DNA of 64,000 nucleotides from UBA4312 sp040266995. GTDB taxonomy: Bacteria > Bacillota_I > Bacilli_A > Erysipelotrichales > Erysipelotrichaceae. Numbering within the stretch: the first letter of the stretch is position 1; the number at the start of each line of letters is the position of its first letter. Below, in pieces: positions 43,684-51,995 of this stretch. The translations under genes were made by a program, and so were the position numbers. Where the stretch lies: positions 60,564 to 124,563 of the forward strand of contig JAWRHV010000036.1 in assembly GCA_040266995.1 (NCBI GenBank), written 5' to 3'. Under the pieces are notes generated by a model, which saw only the letters and a program-made list of their open reading frames with translations, searched no databases and was not told the DNA's origin.

Positions 43684-43704
43684 CGGGCATTCCCGTCTTT
43701 TTTT
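43682..43704 (+). terminator. Terminator after the BAAT-like gene
   Basis: GACGGG (43682-43687) pairs with CCCGTC (43692-43697), then seven Ts. Confidence 0.8.
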
Positions 43705-43760
43705 GTGAAGTTTACCACATTATTCATTAAAGTTGTGCAATAATATGATAGGATGGACAT

Positions 43761-43967
43761 ATGAATGTAAAAAAGAAGATTATTTGCCCCGATTATGGGG
43801 CGGAGTATGAAAAAATAGATAATAATTGTTCATTTTGTGGGACAGAGAGTATAAGTACAACCACGTATGAACACCATGTCTATTTGGATACGGTCCACAA
43901 TAAGCGGCTTTCTTTGGAAAAGCTGCCGTGCAGCGGATCGATGGATCGGAAAGGAGAGTGCATATGA
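43761..43967 (+). CDS. Small protein with a degenerate zinc ribbon
   Basis: A 68-residue protein: IICPDYGAEYEKIDNNCSFCG is a zinc-ribbon in which the second ligand of the first knuckle is Tyr (C-P-D-Y-G for C-P-x-C-G), so only three Cys remain there; other Cys lie near the C-terminus (LPCSGS, GEC). It overlaps the next gene as ATGA, whose own N-terminus is an intact zinc ribbon. Function unknown; it may be a decaying duplicate or a small partner. A TATGATA and AGGATGG precede the ATG. Confidence 0.55.
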   Translation: MNVKKKIICPDYGAEYEKIDNNCSFCGTESISTTTYEHHVYLDTVHNKRLSLEKLPCSGSMDRKGECI

Positions 43968-44716
43968 AGTGTAAAAACTGCGGAGCACAATATCGTTTCA
44001 TTCAAATGGTATGCCCTTCCTGCAAAACAGAAAACCGCTTGGGAAGAATCTGGATGACACAGCGTTCCCAGGCAGAGCTGGAGTATCAGAAGACAGTGAA
44101 TGCCCGTCCGATCAATCCGTTTGTGATCAATCGTGTATTAAACCGGCTTTTACTGATTACGGTTGTTCTTTCTTTTGTGGTTGCGCTCATCAGCGCCGGT
44201 TCTTATTTTTTGCGAGATCGTGAAACGACGGCCCCGGGACTTTTGGAAGATGAACAGGCTTATATGGAAAAGCTCTATGATCAACGAGATTTCCGAAAGC
44301 TGGAAGATTACATGACGGAGCACGATTTGATGGGAACCCAGAATTACAAATACAGCCAGGCCATTGTTATGTCGTATTCCTACCAGGATTATATCCAGGA
44401 CAAGCTCTGTTTTCTGGAGATGAGCGAAGAACAAAAGCAGCAGGACTCATTCTATCTGCGTTATGCGATCTCCAATTCGTATCAAGTCTATCGATGCGAT
44501 ACAGGTATTTATGAAGAACTGGATCCGGAAAATGAATTGTTGTATAAAGAATATTATGATGAAGTACAGGCTTTCTGGAAAGGGATCCTGGGATTGAAAC
44601 AGTCGGAAATCAATGCCTACATTTTATATCAGGTGGAGGACGAGTTCATCAGCGTTACCAACATTAACGTTGTCGAAAGTATCGCCAAAGCCAGGAGGGC
44701 ATGGCGCGATGAATAG
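43964..44716 (+). CDS. Zinc-ribbon membrane protein
   Basis: A 250-residue protein. It begins MKCKNCGAQYRFIQMVCPSC, a clean four-Cys zinc ribbon, then a charged linker, one transmembrane helix (LLLITVVLSFVVALISAGSYF, about 65-86), and a long acidic, tyrosine-rich helical outer domain resembling TPR-like repeats (KLYDQRDFRKLEDYMTEHDLMG). Proteins of this zinc ribbon-TM-helical build are frequent in Bacillota and unassigned. Start 43964 has GGAGAG upstream and overlaps the preceding stop. The next gene, overlapping by 8 bases, encodes a shorter protein of the same plan. Confidence 0.75.
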   Translation: MKCKNCGAQYRFIQMVCPSCKTENRLGRIWMTQRSQAELEYQKTVNARPINPFVINRVLNRLLLITVVLSFVVALISAGSYFLRDRETTAPGLLEDEQAYMEKLYDQRDFRKLEDYMTEHDLMGTQNYKYSQAIVMSYSYQDYIQDKLCFLEMSEEQKQQDSFYLRYAISNSYQVYRCDTGIYEELDPENELLYKEYYDEVQAFWKGILGLKQSEINAYILYQVEDEFISVTNINVVESIAKARRAWRDE

Positions 44717-45131
44717 ACAGAAAATACCATCAACTTCAGTGTTGGTCATCAAAGGGATGTTTGTGGTCTGCCTTGTGATGATCATGGTCTCTGCCATTCT
44801 GGCGATGATGACCTCCGATGTAGAACAAGTGGAATATACTGAAGAGCAGACCCGTATCATTCACGAATGTGATCAATTCTACTATGAAAAACAATATGGA
44901 CAGCTAAGAGAGTATTTATATACCAACAAGTTATATGATGAACCATATGATGTATATTGGGAAATGGTCAACGGCTATGCCGATTATATTGAGTACGTCA
45001 CGTATAAAAAAGGAATCAATTTACACAAGACGGAAGAGTATAAGAAGAAAGTGATACAGAATGCCGACCGTTGTCGATACGAGAAGAACCAAAAAGAGCT
45101 GGATCGGTTAAAACGAGTGGTTTCCAAATAA
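44709..45131 (+). CDS. Single-helix membrane protein, shortened relative of its neighbour
   Basis: A 140-residue protein with one helix (SVLVIKGMFVVCLVMIMVSAILAMM, about 9-33) and an outer helical part, CDQFYYEKQYGQLREYLYTNKLYDE, very similar in pattern to KLYDQRDFRKLEDYMTEHDL in the upstream protein, so they look like paralogues; this one lacks the zinc ribbon. The start at 44709 lies inside the previous gene's last codons (8-base overlap). Third gene of a probable three-gene operon closed by a terminator. Function unknown. Confidence 0.7.
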   Translation: MNRQKIPSTSVLVIKGMFVVCLVMIMVSAILAMMTSDVEQVEYTEEQTRIIHECDQFYYEKQYGQLREYLYTNKLYDEPYDVYWEMVNGYADYIEYVTYKKGINLHKTEEYKKKVIQNADRCRYEKNQKELDRLKRVVSK

Positions 45132-45146
45132 GGAAATCACTCTTTT
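45115..45146 (+). terminator. Terminator of the zinc-ribbon operon
   Basis: GAGTGGTTTCC (45115-45125) pairs with GGAAATCACTC (45132-45142), followed by TTTT. The left arm is in the coding end of the gene. Confidence 0.8.
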
Positions 45147-45209
45147 ATTGAGAGGGTATTTCTAGAATGTATAAATTAAGGTAGAATAAATACGTAGGAG
45201 GAATCAATT

Positions 45210-45815
45210 ATGGCAATGAAACTAGTATGTTTGGATTTAGAAGGAGTATTGGTACCGGAAATCTGGATTGCGTTCGCCAAAGCGAGCGGCATCCCGGAAT
45301 TGAAACGAACAACACGGGATGAACCGGATTATGATAAATTAATGAACTGGCGTCTGGGCATTCTGAAAGAGCACGGTCTGGGCTTAAAGGAAATCCAGGA
45401 AACCATCGCAACCATCGACCCGATCCCGGGAGCCAAAGAGTTTTTGGATGAATTACGGAGCATCACGCAGGTCATCATTATCAGTGATACATTTACCCAG
45501 TTTGCGACACCATTGATGAAAAAGCTTGGATGGCCGACGATTTTCTGCAATACACTGGAAGTTGCTGAAAGCGGGGAAATTACCGGATTTAAGATGCGGA
45601 TCGAACAATCCAAGCTGACAACCGTAAAGGCATTGCACTCGATTGGGTATGAGACGATTGCCTGTGGCGACAGTTTTAATGATCTGGGAATGATCCAGTA
45701 TGGAAAGAACGGCTTCTTGTTTAAAAGTACAGAACAGATCAAAAAGGATTATCCGCACATTCCGGCTTATGAGACATATGATGAGTTATTAGCTGCCATC
45801 AAATCCGTATTATAA
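45210..45815 (+). CDS. thrH: ThrH-type phosphoserine phosphatase/homoserine phosphotransferase
   Basis: A 201-residue HAD enzyme: motif I CLDLEGVLVPE (Glu replaces the second Asp, as in ThrH), motif II IISDTF, motif III Lys near 133 and motif IV GDSFNDLGM. In Pseudomonas, ThrH removes phosphate from phosphoserine and can pass it to homoserine. AGGAGGA precedes the ATG. No serA or serC is adjacent. The DUF1015 gene on the other strand, just downstream, is of a family often seen near serine synthesis genes, from memory and not checked. Confidence 0.93.
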   Translation: MAMKLVCLDLEGVLVPEIWIAFAKASGIPELKRTTRDEPDYDKLMNWRLGILKEHGLGLKEIQETIATIDPIPGAKEFLDELRSITQVIIISDTFTQFATPLMKKLGWPTIFCNTLEVAESGEITGFKMRIEQSKLTTVKALHSIGYETIACGDSFNDLGMIQYGKNGFLFKSTEQIKKDYPHIPAYETYDELLAAIKSVL

Positions 45816-45820
45816 AATAT

Positions 45821-45849
45821 GCCATGGAGAAAAGATCCATGGCTTTTTT
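45821..45849 (+). terminator. Terminator after thrH
   Basis: GCCATGGA (45821-45828) pairs perfectly with TCCATGGC (45836-45843), then six Ts. Confidence 0.88.
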
Positions 45850-45978
45850 ATCAATCATCGAGATAGATTCCGATCATAATCACATCAAAAGGTTGTATAT
45901 CGGTTCCATCGTTTCGATAAAAGAATGTCGTCTTCTTTTAAAGGTTAGTTCGGAAGGAACAAGAATATCCCAAGACAG

Positions 45979-47232
45979 TTATTTATCCGGTTCGATCGAA
46001 TGAATAAATAAGCCGCTACGCAGCTTGGGTTCAAACCAGGTGGATTTCGGTGGCATCAGACGACCGGCATCCGCTACATCCAACAGTTCGGAAATGTCGG
46101 TTGGTACCATCGCAAAGGCAACCGAGGGCTGTGCGCTATTCTGGACGCGTTTTTCCAATTCCTCCAAGCCGCGGATTCCGCCGATAAAGGAGATACGTGG
46201 ATCCGTTCTCGGATCATCGATGCCCAGGATCGGTCCCAGCACTTGTTGTTGCAGGCGGGATACATCCAGCCGGGCAACCACATCGTTTTCATCCACCGGA
46301 ATCTTATTAAAATCCAGTTTGTACCAACCTTCTTGGGTGACCATGGTCACTTGTTTTTTATGCGTGGGATGCTGCTTTTGCGAAATCGGTGTGAGGGTGC
46401 ATACGTCCGATAACCGCTTCATATATTCCTTGAAAGACAGACCGTTTAAATCGCTGACAAAACGGTTGTAGTCCATAATCTCCAACTGGGTGTCCGGAAA
46501 CAAAATACATAGGAAATAATTGAATGCTTCCTGCCCTGTATGATTTGGGTATTGCTCGCGCCGCTGACAGCCTACCCGAACAGCGCTGGCACAACGGTGA
46601 TGGCCGTCGGCAATATACGTATTCGGTACCTTTTTAAAGGCTTCTTCCAGTTTTTGTACACATGACCTGTCATCGATGACCCATACCCGTTGATGGACGC
46701 CATCTTCGCTGGTAAAGTCGTATACCGGCTTGTGCTTTTTTTGGCTTTCGATGATCGCCTGGATGGTGTCATCCTTGCGATAGGTCAGAAAGATCGGGCC
46801 GGTCTGACAGCTGGTAATGCTGACATGACGGATCCGGTCGGTTTCTTTGGCCGGAACGGTATTCTCGTGTTTTTTACAGATTCCGTTCAAATAATCATCA
46901 ATCGAGGAAACAGCAGCCAAACCTGTCTGTATGCGACCGTTCATGGTCTGTTCATAAATGTAGAAACAGTCCTGTGGATCTTGTATATAAATGCCTTGTT
47001 CCATCTGGGAGACGATCATATCTCTGGCTTTTTCATAGACATCTTGTGCATACATATCGTGATCCGGTTCAAATTGTGTTTCCGGGCGGTCGATATTTAA
47101 AAAGGAATAGGGTTTACCTTTTACAAATTCTCTGGCTTCCTGCCGTGAATAGACATCATACGGAAGGGCAGCTACTTGCTCTGCAAAGTTTTCATGGGGG
47201 CGAATGGCCCGAAAGGGTTTAATGGTTGTCAT
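45979..47232 (-). CDS. DUF1015 family protein
   Basis: A 417-residue soluble protein. The opening PFRAIRPHENFAEQVAALPYDVYSRQEAREF, the central YIADGHHRCASAVRVG, and YPNHTGQEAFNYFLCILFPDTQLEIMDYNR are the conserved blocks of DUF1015. The ADGHHR segment recalls the D-G-H-H-R motif of ParB-like and serine kinase proteins, so nucleotide-dependent chemistry is plausible. GAGGTG precedes the start at 47232; the frame upstream is not coding. It is convergent with thrH. Function unproven. Confidence 0.85.
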   Translation of the reverse strand: MTTIKPFRAIRPHENFAEQVAALPYDVYSRQEAREFVKGKPYSFLNIDRPETQFEPDHDMYAQDVYEKARDMIVSQMEQGIYIQDPQDCFYIYEQTMNGRIQTGLAAVSSIDDYLNGICKKHENTVPAKETDRIRHVSITSCQTGPIFLTYRKDDTIQAIIESQKKHKPVYDFTSEDGVHQRVWVIDDRSCVQKLEEAFKKVPNTYIADGHHRCASAVRVGCQRREQYPNHTGQEAFNYFLCILFPDTQLEIMDYNRFVSDLNGLSFKEYMKRLSDVCTLTPISQKQHPTHKKQVTMVTQEGWYKLDFNKIPVDENDVVARLDVSRLQQQVLGPILGIDDPRTDPRISFIGGIRGLEELEKRVQNSAQPSVAFAMVPTDISELLDVADAGRLMPPKSTWFEPKLRSGLFIHSIEPDK

Positions 47233-47369
47233 AGGGCACCTCGTTATGTGTATCATTATAATCGAAAAGTAAAGAAACACAAAATGATTTCACAACAGTT
47301 ATATATATTGTCCGGATTGTGGTTACAATATAAGAAAGCGGAACAAACATTTTTGAAAGGAGAAAACCA

Positions 47370-47894
47370 ATGATTCAATGTATACAAGGAGATATCACAA
47401 AAAATCATGGCGTAGAAGCCATTGTCAACGCAGCCAATACCAGTTTGTTGGGAGGTGGCGGTGTGGATGGAGCTATCCATCGGGCAGCCGGCCCAAAGCT
47501 GTTAGAGGAGTGCCGTACATTGCATGGGTGTAATACCGGCGATGCCAAGATCACCGGGGCTTATCAATTGCCATGTAAAGCCGTCATCCATACACCAGGC
47601 CCTATCTGGCGAGGTGGCAATCACAAGGAAGGAGAACTGCTAGCCTCCAGTTATCGAAGATGCCTGGAAGTGGCCCGGGACAACGACATCCGATCGATTG
47701 CGTTTCCATCGATATCCACCGGGGTCTATCATTTTCCCTTGGAGCTGGCCGCAAGAATTGCTCTTTCCACAGTGATGGACTTTCTGAAAGAGGACACGTC
47801 CATAGAAACTGTTGTCTTTGTGCTTTTTGATGCCCGTACACTACAAGCATATCAGACAGCCTATGAACAACTACAGAAGGAAACAAATTCATAG
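47370..47894 (+). CDS. Macro domain protein (O-acetyl-ADP-ribose deacetylase type)
   Basis: A 174-residue single macro domain of the YmdB/MacroD type: IQCIQGDITKNHGVEAIVNAANTSLLGGGGVDGAIH, GDAKITGAYQLPCKAVIHTPGP, and FPSISTGVYHFPLELAA. The catalytic Asn-Ala-Ala-Asn and Gly-Gly-Gly-Gly-Val-Asp-Gly-Ala-Ile segments are intact. Removes ADP-ribose from proteins or deacetylates O-acetyl-ADP-ribose. No ADP-ribosyltransferase or sirtuin gene is nearby, so it is not part of a visible toxin-antitoxin pair. GAAAGGAG lies before the ATG. Confidence 0.92.
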   Translation: MIQCIQGDITKNHGVEAIVNAANTSLLGGGGVDGAIHRAAGPKLLEECRTLHGCNTGDAKITGAYQLPCKAVIHTPGPIWRGGNHKEGELLASSYRRCLEVARDNDIRSIAFPSISTGVYHFPLELAARIALSTVMDFLKEDTSIETVVFVLFDARTLQAYQTAYEQLQKETNS

Positions 47895-48077
47895 GAGACC
47901 CGGATAAGCTCGACAGATCGCACCGGTGTCTTTGGTCGGAAACAAAACAGGGCCGACGATAATAGGAATTGTTGTATTTTGTTTCGATCCAGAAGGGAAT
48001 GATAGAGCGGATGTTTACAGAAGAAATACATACGGGATATTTTTTCATGGTATAATGGGAGGAAAAGAGGAAAGTCT

Positions 48078-48773
48078 ATGGGATTGACAACAACGGAATT
48101 CATGGATCTGTGTAAAAAGTTTGAGACACTGTTCCGTGATAAATACAACTATACGAAAACCAGACCAGGTCCGTTTACCGTATTCTGTGAAACGGAAACC
48201 TATCGTTCTTACTGGAAGGATATGCGGTCGATTGCCAATATCCGTAATTTGATTGCACATAGTGATCTGGATGTTGACGGCGATGAAGGCATCGTGGTTG
48301 CTGAACGAACCATGAAGGTACTAAAGGAAGTAATCGAGCTGCTGGAAAATCCGCCTTTGGTGGAGGACGTATTTGTTCGTAATATGAAGTATGTAAAGAT
48401 CGAGGATTCTGTCAGTCAGACCATTGCGTATATGACCCGGCATTCCATTGCCCATATGCCGGTACTGGATCAGACGAGAAATCTGATCGGGGTATTTAGT
48501 GAAAACACGATTTTTACGCGTCTGGATCGAGAAGAAATCGTAGCCATTGATGTGAAAGAGACATTGGAATCCTACCGGGACTACCTTCCGATTGACTGCC
48601 ATAATGGAGAATATTTTGGTTTTATCGGATTGCAGGAATCACTGGATACTGCCAAGGATCTGTTTAATCAACGGAATGAAGAGGGGAAAAGACTGGTTTT
48701 ACTGTATGTAACCAAAACCGGCCGTAAAGATCAGCCGGTATTAGGGGTCTTGTCCCCATATGATCTGATATAG
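48078..48773 (+). CDS. CBS domain protein with helical N-terminus
   Basis: A 231-residue protein. Residues 1-85 are helical (FMDLCKKFETLFRDKYNY...SIANIRNLIAHSDLDVD), where R-N-x-x-A-H looks like a HEPN-type motif (R-x4-6-H). Residues 95-230 hold a CBS pair (VRNMKYVKIEDSVSQTIAYMTRHSIAHMPVLDQTRNLIGVFSE). HEPN plus CBS suggests a nucleotide-gated sensor or RNase, but that is inference. GGAGGAAAAGAGGAAAG precedes the start and a TATAAT lies at about 48050. The next gene follows after 11 bases. Confidence 0.75.
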   Translation: MGLTTTEFMDLCKKFETLFRDKYNYTKTRPGPFTVFCETETYRSYWKDMRSIANIRNLIAHSDLDVDGDEGIVVAERTMKVLKEVIELLENPPLVEDVFVRNMKYVKIEDSVSQTIAYMTRHSIAHMPVLDQTRNLIGVFSENTIFTRLDREEIVAIDVKETLESYRDYLPIDCHNGEYFGFIGLQESLDTAKDLFNQRNEEGKRLVLLYVTKTGRKDQPVLGVLSPYDLI

Positions 48774-48784
48774 AAAGGGAAAGC

Positions 48785-49282
48785 ATGAAGGAGATTTTTG
48801 AAAGAACAAGTGTGCGATCGTATATGACGAAAAGGGTTGAAGATGAAAAAATACAGGCATTGTTGAAAGCGGCGATGGCTGCGCCTTCCGCCGGCAATCA
48901 ACAGCCCTGGGAATTTTATGTGGTAAAAAACAAGGAGACGATCCAAAGTCTGGCAAAGGTCAGTCCCTATGCCGGTTGTGCAGCTAAAGCGCCGGTGGTG
49001 CTGGTTCCTTGTTACAGAAGCCGGGATCTGTTGTTTCCGGAATATGCACAGATCGATCTGAGCATTGCCTGTGAAAACATTTTACTGGAAGCTGTATCAC
49101 AAAACTTGGGAGCAGTCTGGCTGGGAATCGCTCCCATCCGTGAGCGTATGGAAAAAACAGCAGAGGTATTGAACCTGCCGGATCATTTAAAAGCTTTTGC
49201 ACTTCTTCCTGTAGGATATCCTGCGAAGCAGGAAAAGCCACAGAATCGTTTTGATCTTGAAAGGATCCATGTGATCGTATGA
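48785..49282 (+). CDS. Nitroreductase family protein
   Basis: A 165-residue FMN oxidoreductase: EIFERTSVRSYMTKRVEDEKI, AAMAAPSAGNQQPWEFYVV (FMN site), LSIACENILLEAVSQNLGAVWLG, and LPVGYPAKQE. This is the third single-domain nitroreductase of the window. It is placed between the CBS gene and a membrane protein gene whose start overlaps its stop by 4 bases. AAAGGGAAAGC precedes the start. Confidence 0.92.
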   Translation: MKEIFERTSVRSYMTKRVEDEKIQALLKAAMAAPSAGNQQPWEFYVVKNKETIQSLAKVSPYAGCAAKAPVVLVPCYRSRDLLFPEYAQIDLSIACENILLEAVSQNLGAVWLGIAPIRERMEKTAEVLNLPDHLKAFALLPVGYPAKQEKPQNRFDLERIHVIV

Positions 49283-49755
49283 AGCAATATGTAAAACTTT
49301 TACCATTTCCTTTATTCACGTATATGATCATTGCTACAATGACTGCATTGGTTTATGCGACGAACTCTCCCTGGATCCATGTGTGCCTGGGTTTTTTACC
49401 ATTCTTTTTCACACTAGGACTGCTTGTAGCTATATCGACGTTGATACATCCTTATTGGGCAACAAAAAAGCTTGCACGGACCAGTTTGATCCTGAAGCTG
49501 ATCAATGTTCCGGCCTATGTATTTATTGTTGGTGTGATCGTGGAGGGTGCTTCCTCTTTGCAGAATCAGTTATGGAACCTATTATTTGCAGCTTTGCTGG
49601 CTAGTCTGCTTCAGACAGGGCTATATGCAATGGCCGGGATCCGGAAGGCAAAACGAGAAAAAAGGATTGAAAGAGAGTTTTTATATGTTTTTTCTTCCTT
49701 TTTACTGGTAGTGGATATCGTAGCTGCCGTCCGTTTATACAATAAGTGTAAATAG
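49279..49755 (+). CDS. Four-helix membrane protein, unknown function
   Basis: A 158-residue protein with about four hydrophobic segments (12-28, 35-60, 72-100, 102-122) plus a last one near 135-155 after a basic loop (KAKREKRIEREF). No family recognised. The start overlaps the nitroreductase stop as ATGA, so both are co-translated. It may be a membrane anchor or partner for the nitroreductase. Confidence 0.65.
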   Translation: MKQYVKLLPFPLFTYMIIATMTALVYATNSPWIHVCLGFLPFFFTLGLLVAISTLIHPYWATKKLARTSLILKLINVPAYVFIVGVIVEGASSLQNQLWNLLFAALLASLLQTGLYAMAGIRKAKREKRIEREFLYVFSSFLLVVDIVAAVRLYNKCK

Positions 49756-49818
49756 TTCTTGTGCTTTAATGGAAACCATGTATAATCAATCACGTTACGA
49801 AAAAAGAGGAAGCAATTT

Positions 49819-51339
49819 ATGGAAGTGAATCAAAAATATAAACAACGTTATCATGCCAATGTTCCGTCCGGCTGGTCCAACGACCCAAACGGTATGATCT
49901 ACTATAACGGACAAGCGCATCTGTTTTATCAACACTACCCGTTTGCCGCGAAATGGGGCATTATGCACTGGGGACATTTTGTGACAGAGGATTTTGTAAA
50001 ATGGAAGAGTCTGCCGATCGCTCTGGAACCGAAAGAACCGTATGAAGCAGAATGCGGGTGCTGTTCCGGCAGTGCCATTGAAGTAGACGGAAAACTGTAT
50101 TTAATGTATACAGCCGCCCAGATGAATCTGCAAAGACAATGCCTGGCTTACAGTGAAGACGGTGTTACCTTTACCAAGGTGGATACCAATCCGATCTTAA
50201 CTCCACAGGAGGTGTCGGATGAAATTTTGCCGTCCGATTTCCGAGACCCCAAAGTCTTCGTTAAAGACGGACAGTATTACTGCCTGGCCGGTACGCGGAT
50301 CATTGATGAAAAGGACGTGGAAAAGCGCCAGAATCTACCAATATCCTATCAACAGGATGTACACGTATCCAATGTGGTCGGTACCGATGAAGCCAGAGGC
50401 TATGGGAACATGGTCTTGTTAAAGGGGAAGGATCTGTATCATTGGGAATATGTGGGAAAACTGATGGATATCCAGGATGAATTCCCGGTAGAATTCTTTG
50501 CGCTGAACGGTGTTTATGAATGTCCGGATTATTTTGAAGTGGATGGACAGGAATTTGTGATTGCCAGTCCGCAGTTCTTACCACAGATGAGCCATGAATA
50601 TGAAAATGTTCATTCTTGTATCTATATATATGGAGCACTGGATTTTGAAACCGGACATCTGGCTATGAAAAAGATTGCCGAGATTGACAGTGGATTTGAT
50701 TTCTATGCACCACAGACCTTGTTGATGCCGGATGGCCGTCGGATCATGATTGCCTGGAAGGATATGTGGAACCGGACATATCCGACAGAATCGGATCAGT
50801 GGATCGGCAGCTATACCTTACCACGGGAGCTGCATGGCAAAGAGGGAAAACTGATCCAGAAACCGATCCGTGAGATTGAAAACTATTATCAGAATGAAGT
50901 GACTTACGCGGATATCGACCTGAATGGTACTTTATCATTGGAAGGGATCCAAGGCTCTTGTATTGAATTGAAAGTGGTTTTTGATTGTAAAGAGGCCAAT
51001 AAAACAGGATTAAAATTGTTCAAAGGCGGTCAGCACGAAACCTTGCTCTATTATGATGCAAAAACAGAATCGGTTGTTTTTGACCGAACGACATCCGGTG
51101 CAAAAATTGGTGGAATCGAAGCCAATACCTTGATACGTACATGTAAAATAGAAAAAGAAGAGTATTTGACTCTGCAATGTTTTCTGGATATGACCAGCCT
51201 TGAGGTTTTTATCAATGATGGTATTCGTACGATGACGGGAAATGTCTATCCGGATCTTGAGCACGATGTACAGATTGAATTCTTCAGTGAAGGAGATAGT
51301 ACGATCCTGTCCGTGGAAAAACATGATATTATCGTTTAA
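49819..51339 (+). CDS. GH32 beta-fructofuranosidase (sucrose-6-phosphate hydrolase type)
   Basis: A 506-residue cytoplasmic (no signal) fructosidase. GH32 catalytic residues: nucleophile WSNDPNG (near 17), transition-state stabiliser FRDPKVF (near 138), acid/base YECPDYF (near 235), with the C-terminal beta-sandwich (about 350-506). It is longer than the second GH32 of the window by nearly 50 residues, from an insert around 170-190 (KRQNLPISYQQDV) and a longer C-terminal domain. Substrate could be sucrose-6-P, fructans or fructooligosaccharides. Own promoter (TATAAT near 49782) and terminator. Confidence 0.92.
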   Translation: MEVNQKYKQRYHANVPSGWSNDPNGMIYYNGQAHLFYQHYPFAAKWGIMHWGHFVTEDFVKWKSLPIALEPKEPYEAECGCCSGSAIEVDGKLYLMYTAAQMNLQRQCLAYSEDGVTFTKVDTNPILTPQEVSDEILPSDFRDPKVFVKDGQYYCLAGTRIIDEKDVEKRQNLPISYQQDVHVSNVVGTDEARGYGNMVLLKGKDLYHWEYVGKLMDIQDEFPVEFFALNGVYECPDYFEVDGQEFVIASPQFLPQMSHEYENVHSCIYIYGALDFETGHLAMKKIAEIDSGFDFYAPQTLLMPDGRRIMIAWKDMWNRTYPTESDQWIGSYTLPRELHGKEGKLIQKPIREIENYYQNEVTYADIDLNGTLSLEGIQGSCIELKVVFDCKEANKTGLKLFKGGQHETLLYYDAKTESVVFDRTTSGAKIGGIEANTLIRTCKIEKEEYLTLQCFLDMTSLEVFINDGIRTMTGNVYPDLEHDVQIEFFSEGDSTILSVEKHDIIV

Positions 51340-51363
51340 CAGCTGCATATCAGCTGTTTTTTT
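51338..51363 (+). terminator. Terminator after the first GH32 gene
   Basis: AACAGCTG (51338-51345) pairs with CAGCTGTT (51351-51358) and runs into Ts. The left arm shares bases with the stop codon. Confidence 0.85.
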
Positions 51364-51485
51364 GTTTTGTGAGGAATTGTCCGGATTGTAAACGATATCA
51401 CCTTGGTTTATTTGACAAGCAGGAGTACACAACATAGAATAGCCGACATGTACACTTTTTTTTAAGTGGCATGGAGGTATTTTTT

Positions 51486-51911
51486 ATGAAAAGAATATTG
51501 AAAGTATTATGGATACATTTATGCTTAGTATGTATGGTTATGCCAATCAATGCCAAGGAAGACGGAGTCGGCTTTCTATGGGAAGTGGCCGGCCGATACA
51601 ATGCACCATTGGAGGATTGCCTGACAGTTCAGAAAGGTACGGTGGAAGGGCCGAGCGGAAAAGAAACCTACTATAACCTGGACATGTCTTCCATCATTCA
51701 ACGTTTGGAGAATATGGGTGTGGAAGGATCGTACTGGGTCCGGCAGGACGGTGTGAAGATGTACGGGCAGTATGTGATGGTGGCTGCCAATCTGGATCTT
51801 CGTCCTCTGGGAACGATCCTGCCGACTACGCTTGGTTTAGGAATCGTCTGTGATACCGGTGGATTTGCCTCGGCTAATCCGACACAGCTGGATATCGCCG
51901 TAACTTGGTAA
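51486..51911 (+). CDS. Secreted protein with a 3D-like domain
   Basis: A 141-residue exported protein: signal peptide (KRILKVLWIHLCLVCMVMPINA, cleaved near 24-25), then a mature part ending with LGTILPTTLGLGIVCDTGGFASANPTQLDIAV. The D-T-G-G and L-D-I parts match two of the three Asp motifs of the 3D domain of MltA/Sps-type lytic and RpfB-like proteins, which cleave or bind peptidoglycan. No other domain is present. The start at 51486 is 8 bases after GGAGG. The family call is moderate. Confidence 0.65.
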   Translation: MKRILKVLWIHLCLVCMVMPINAKEDGVGFLWEVAGRYNAPLEDCLTVQKGTVEGPSGKETYYNLDMSSIIQRLENMGVEGSYWVRQDGVKMYGQYVMVAANLDLRPLGTILPTTLGLGIVCDTGGFASANPTQLDIAVTW

Positions 51912-51995
51912 CGAGCTTTTTTAAACAATCCTTTCTTTGGAAAAGCTTGAATTCTTTGTATAATAGAATCAGAGATTGAGGAAAGGAAATCATGT

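Noticed and set aside
45850..45978. Minus-strand frame reading TDIQPFDVIMIGIYLDD before a stop, between thrH and the DUF1015 gene
   Set aside because: Only about 28 codons, no start codon or ribosome site, and a stop just upstream; too little to call a gene or a remnant.
47370..49282. Macro-domain gene with the CBS and nitroreductase genes as a defence or toxin-antitoxin module
   Set aside because: No ADP-ribosyltransferase, sirtuin or partner toxin is present; the 183-base gap and separate promoter before the CBS gene argue against one operon.
47307..51389. 14-base sequence ATTGTCCGGATTGT present at 47307-47320 and 51376-51389, both between genes
   Set aside because: In 64 kb several shared 14-mers are expected by chance, the sites have no common promoter context, and the genes are unrelated.
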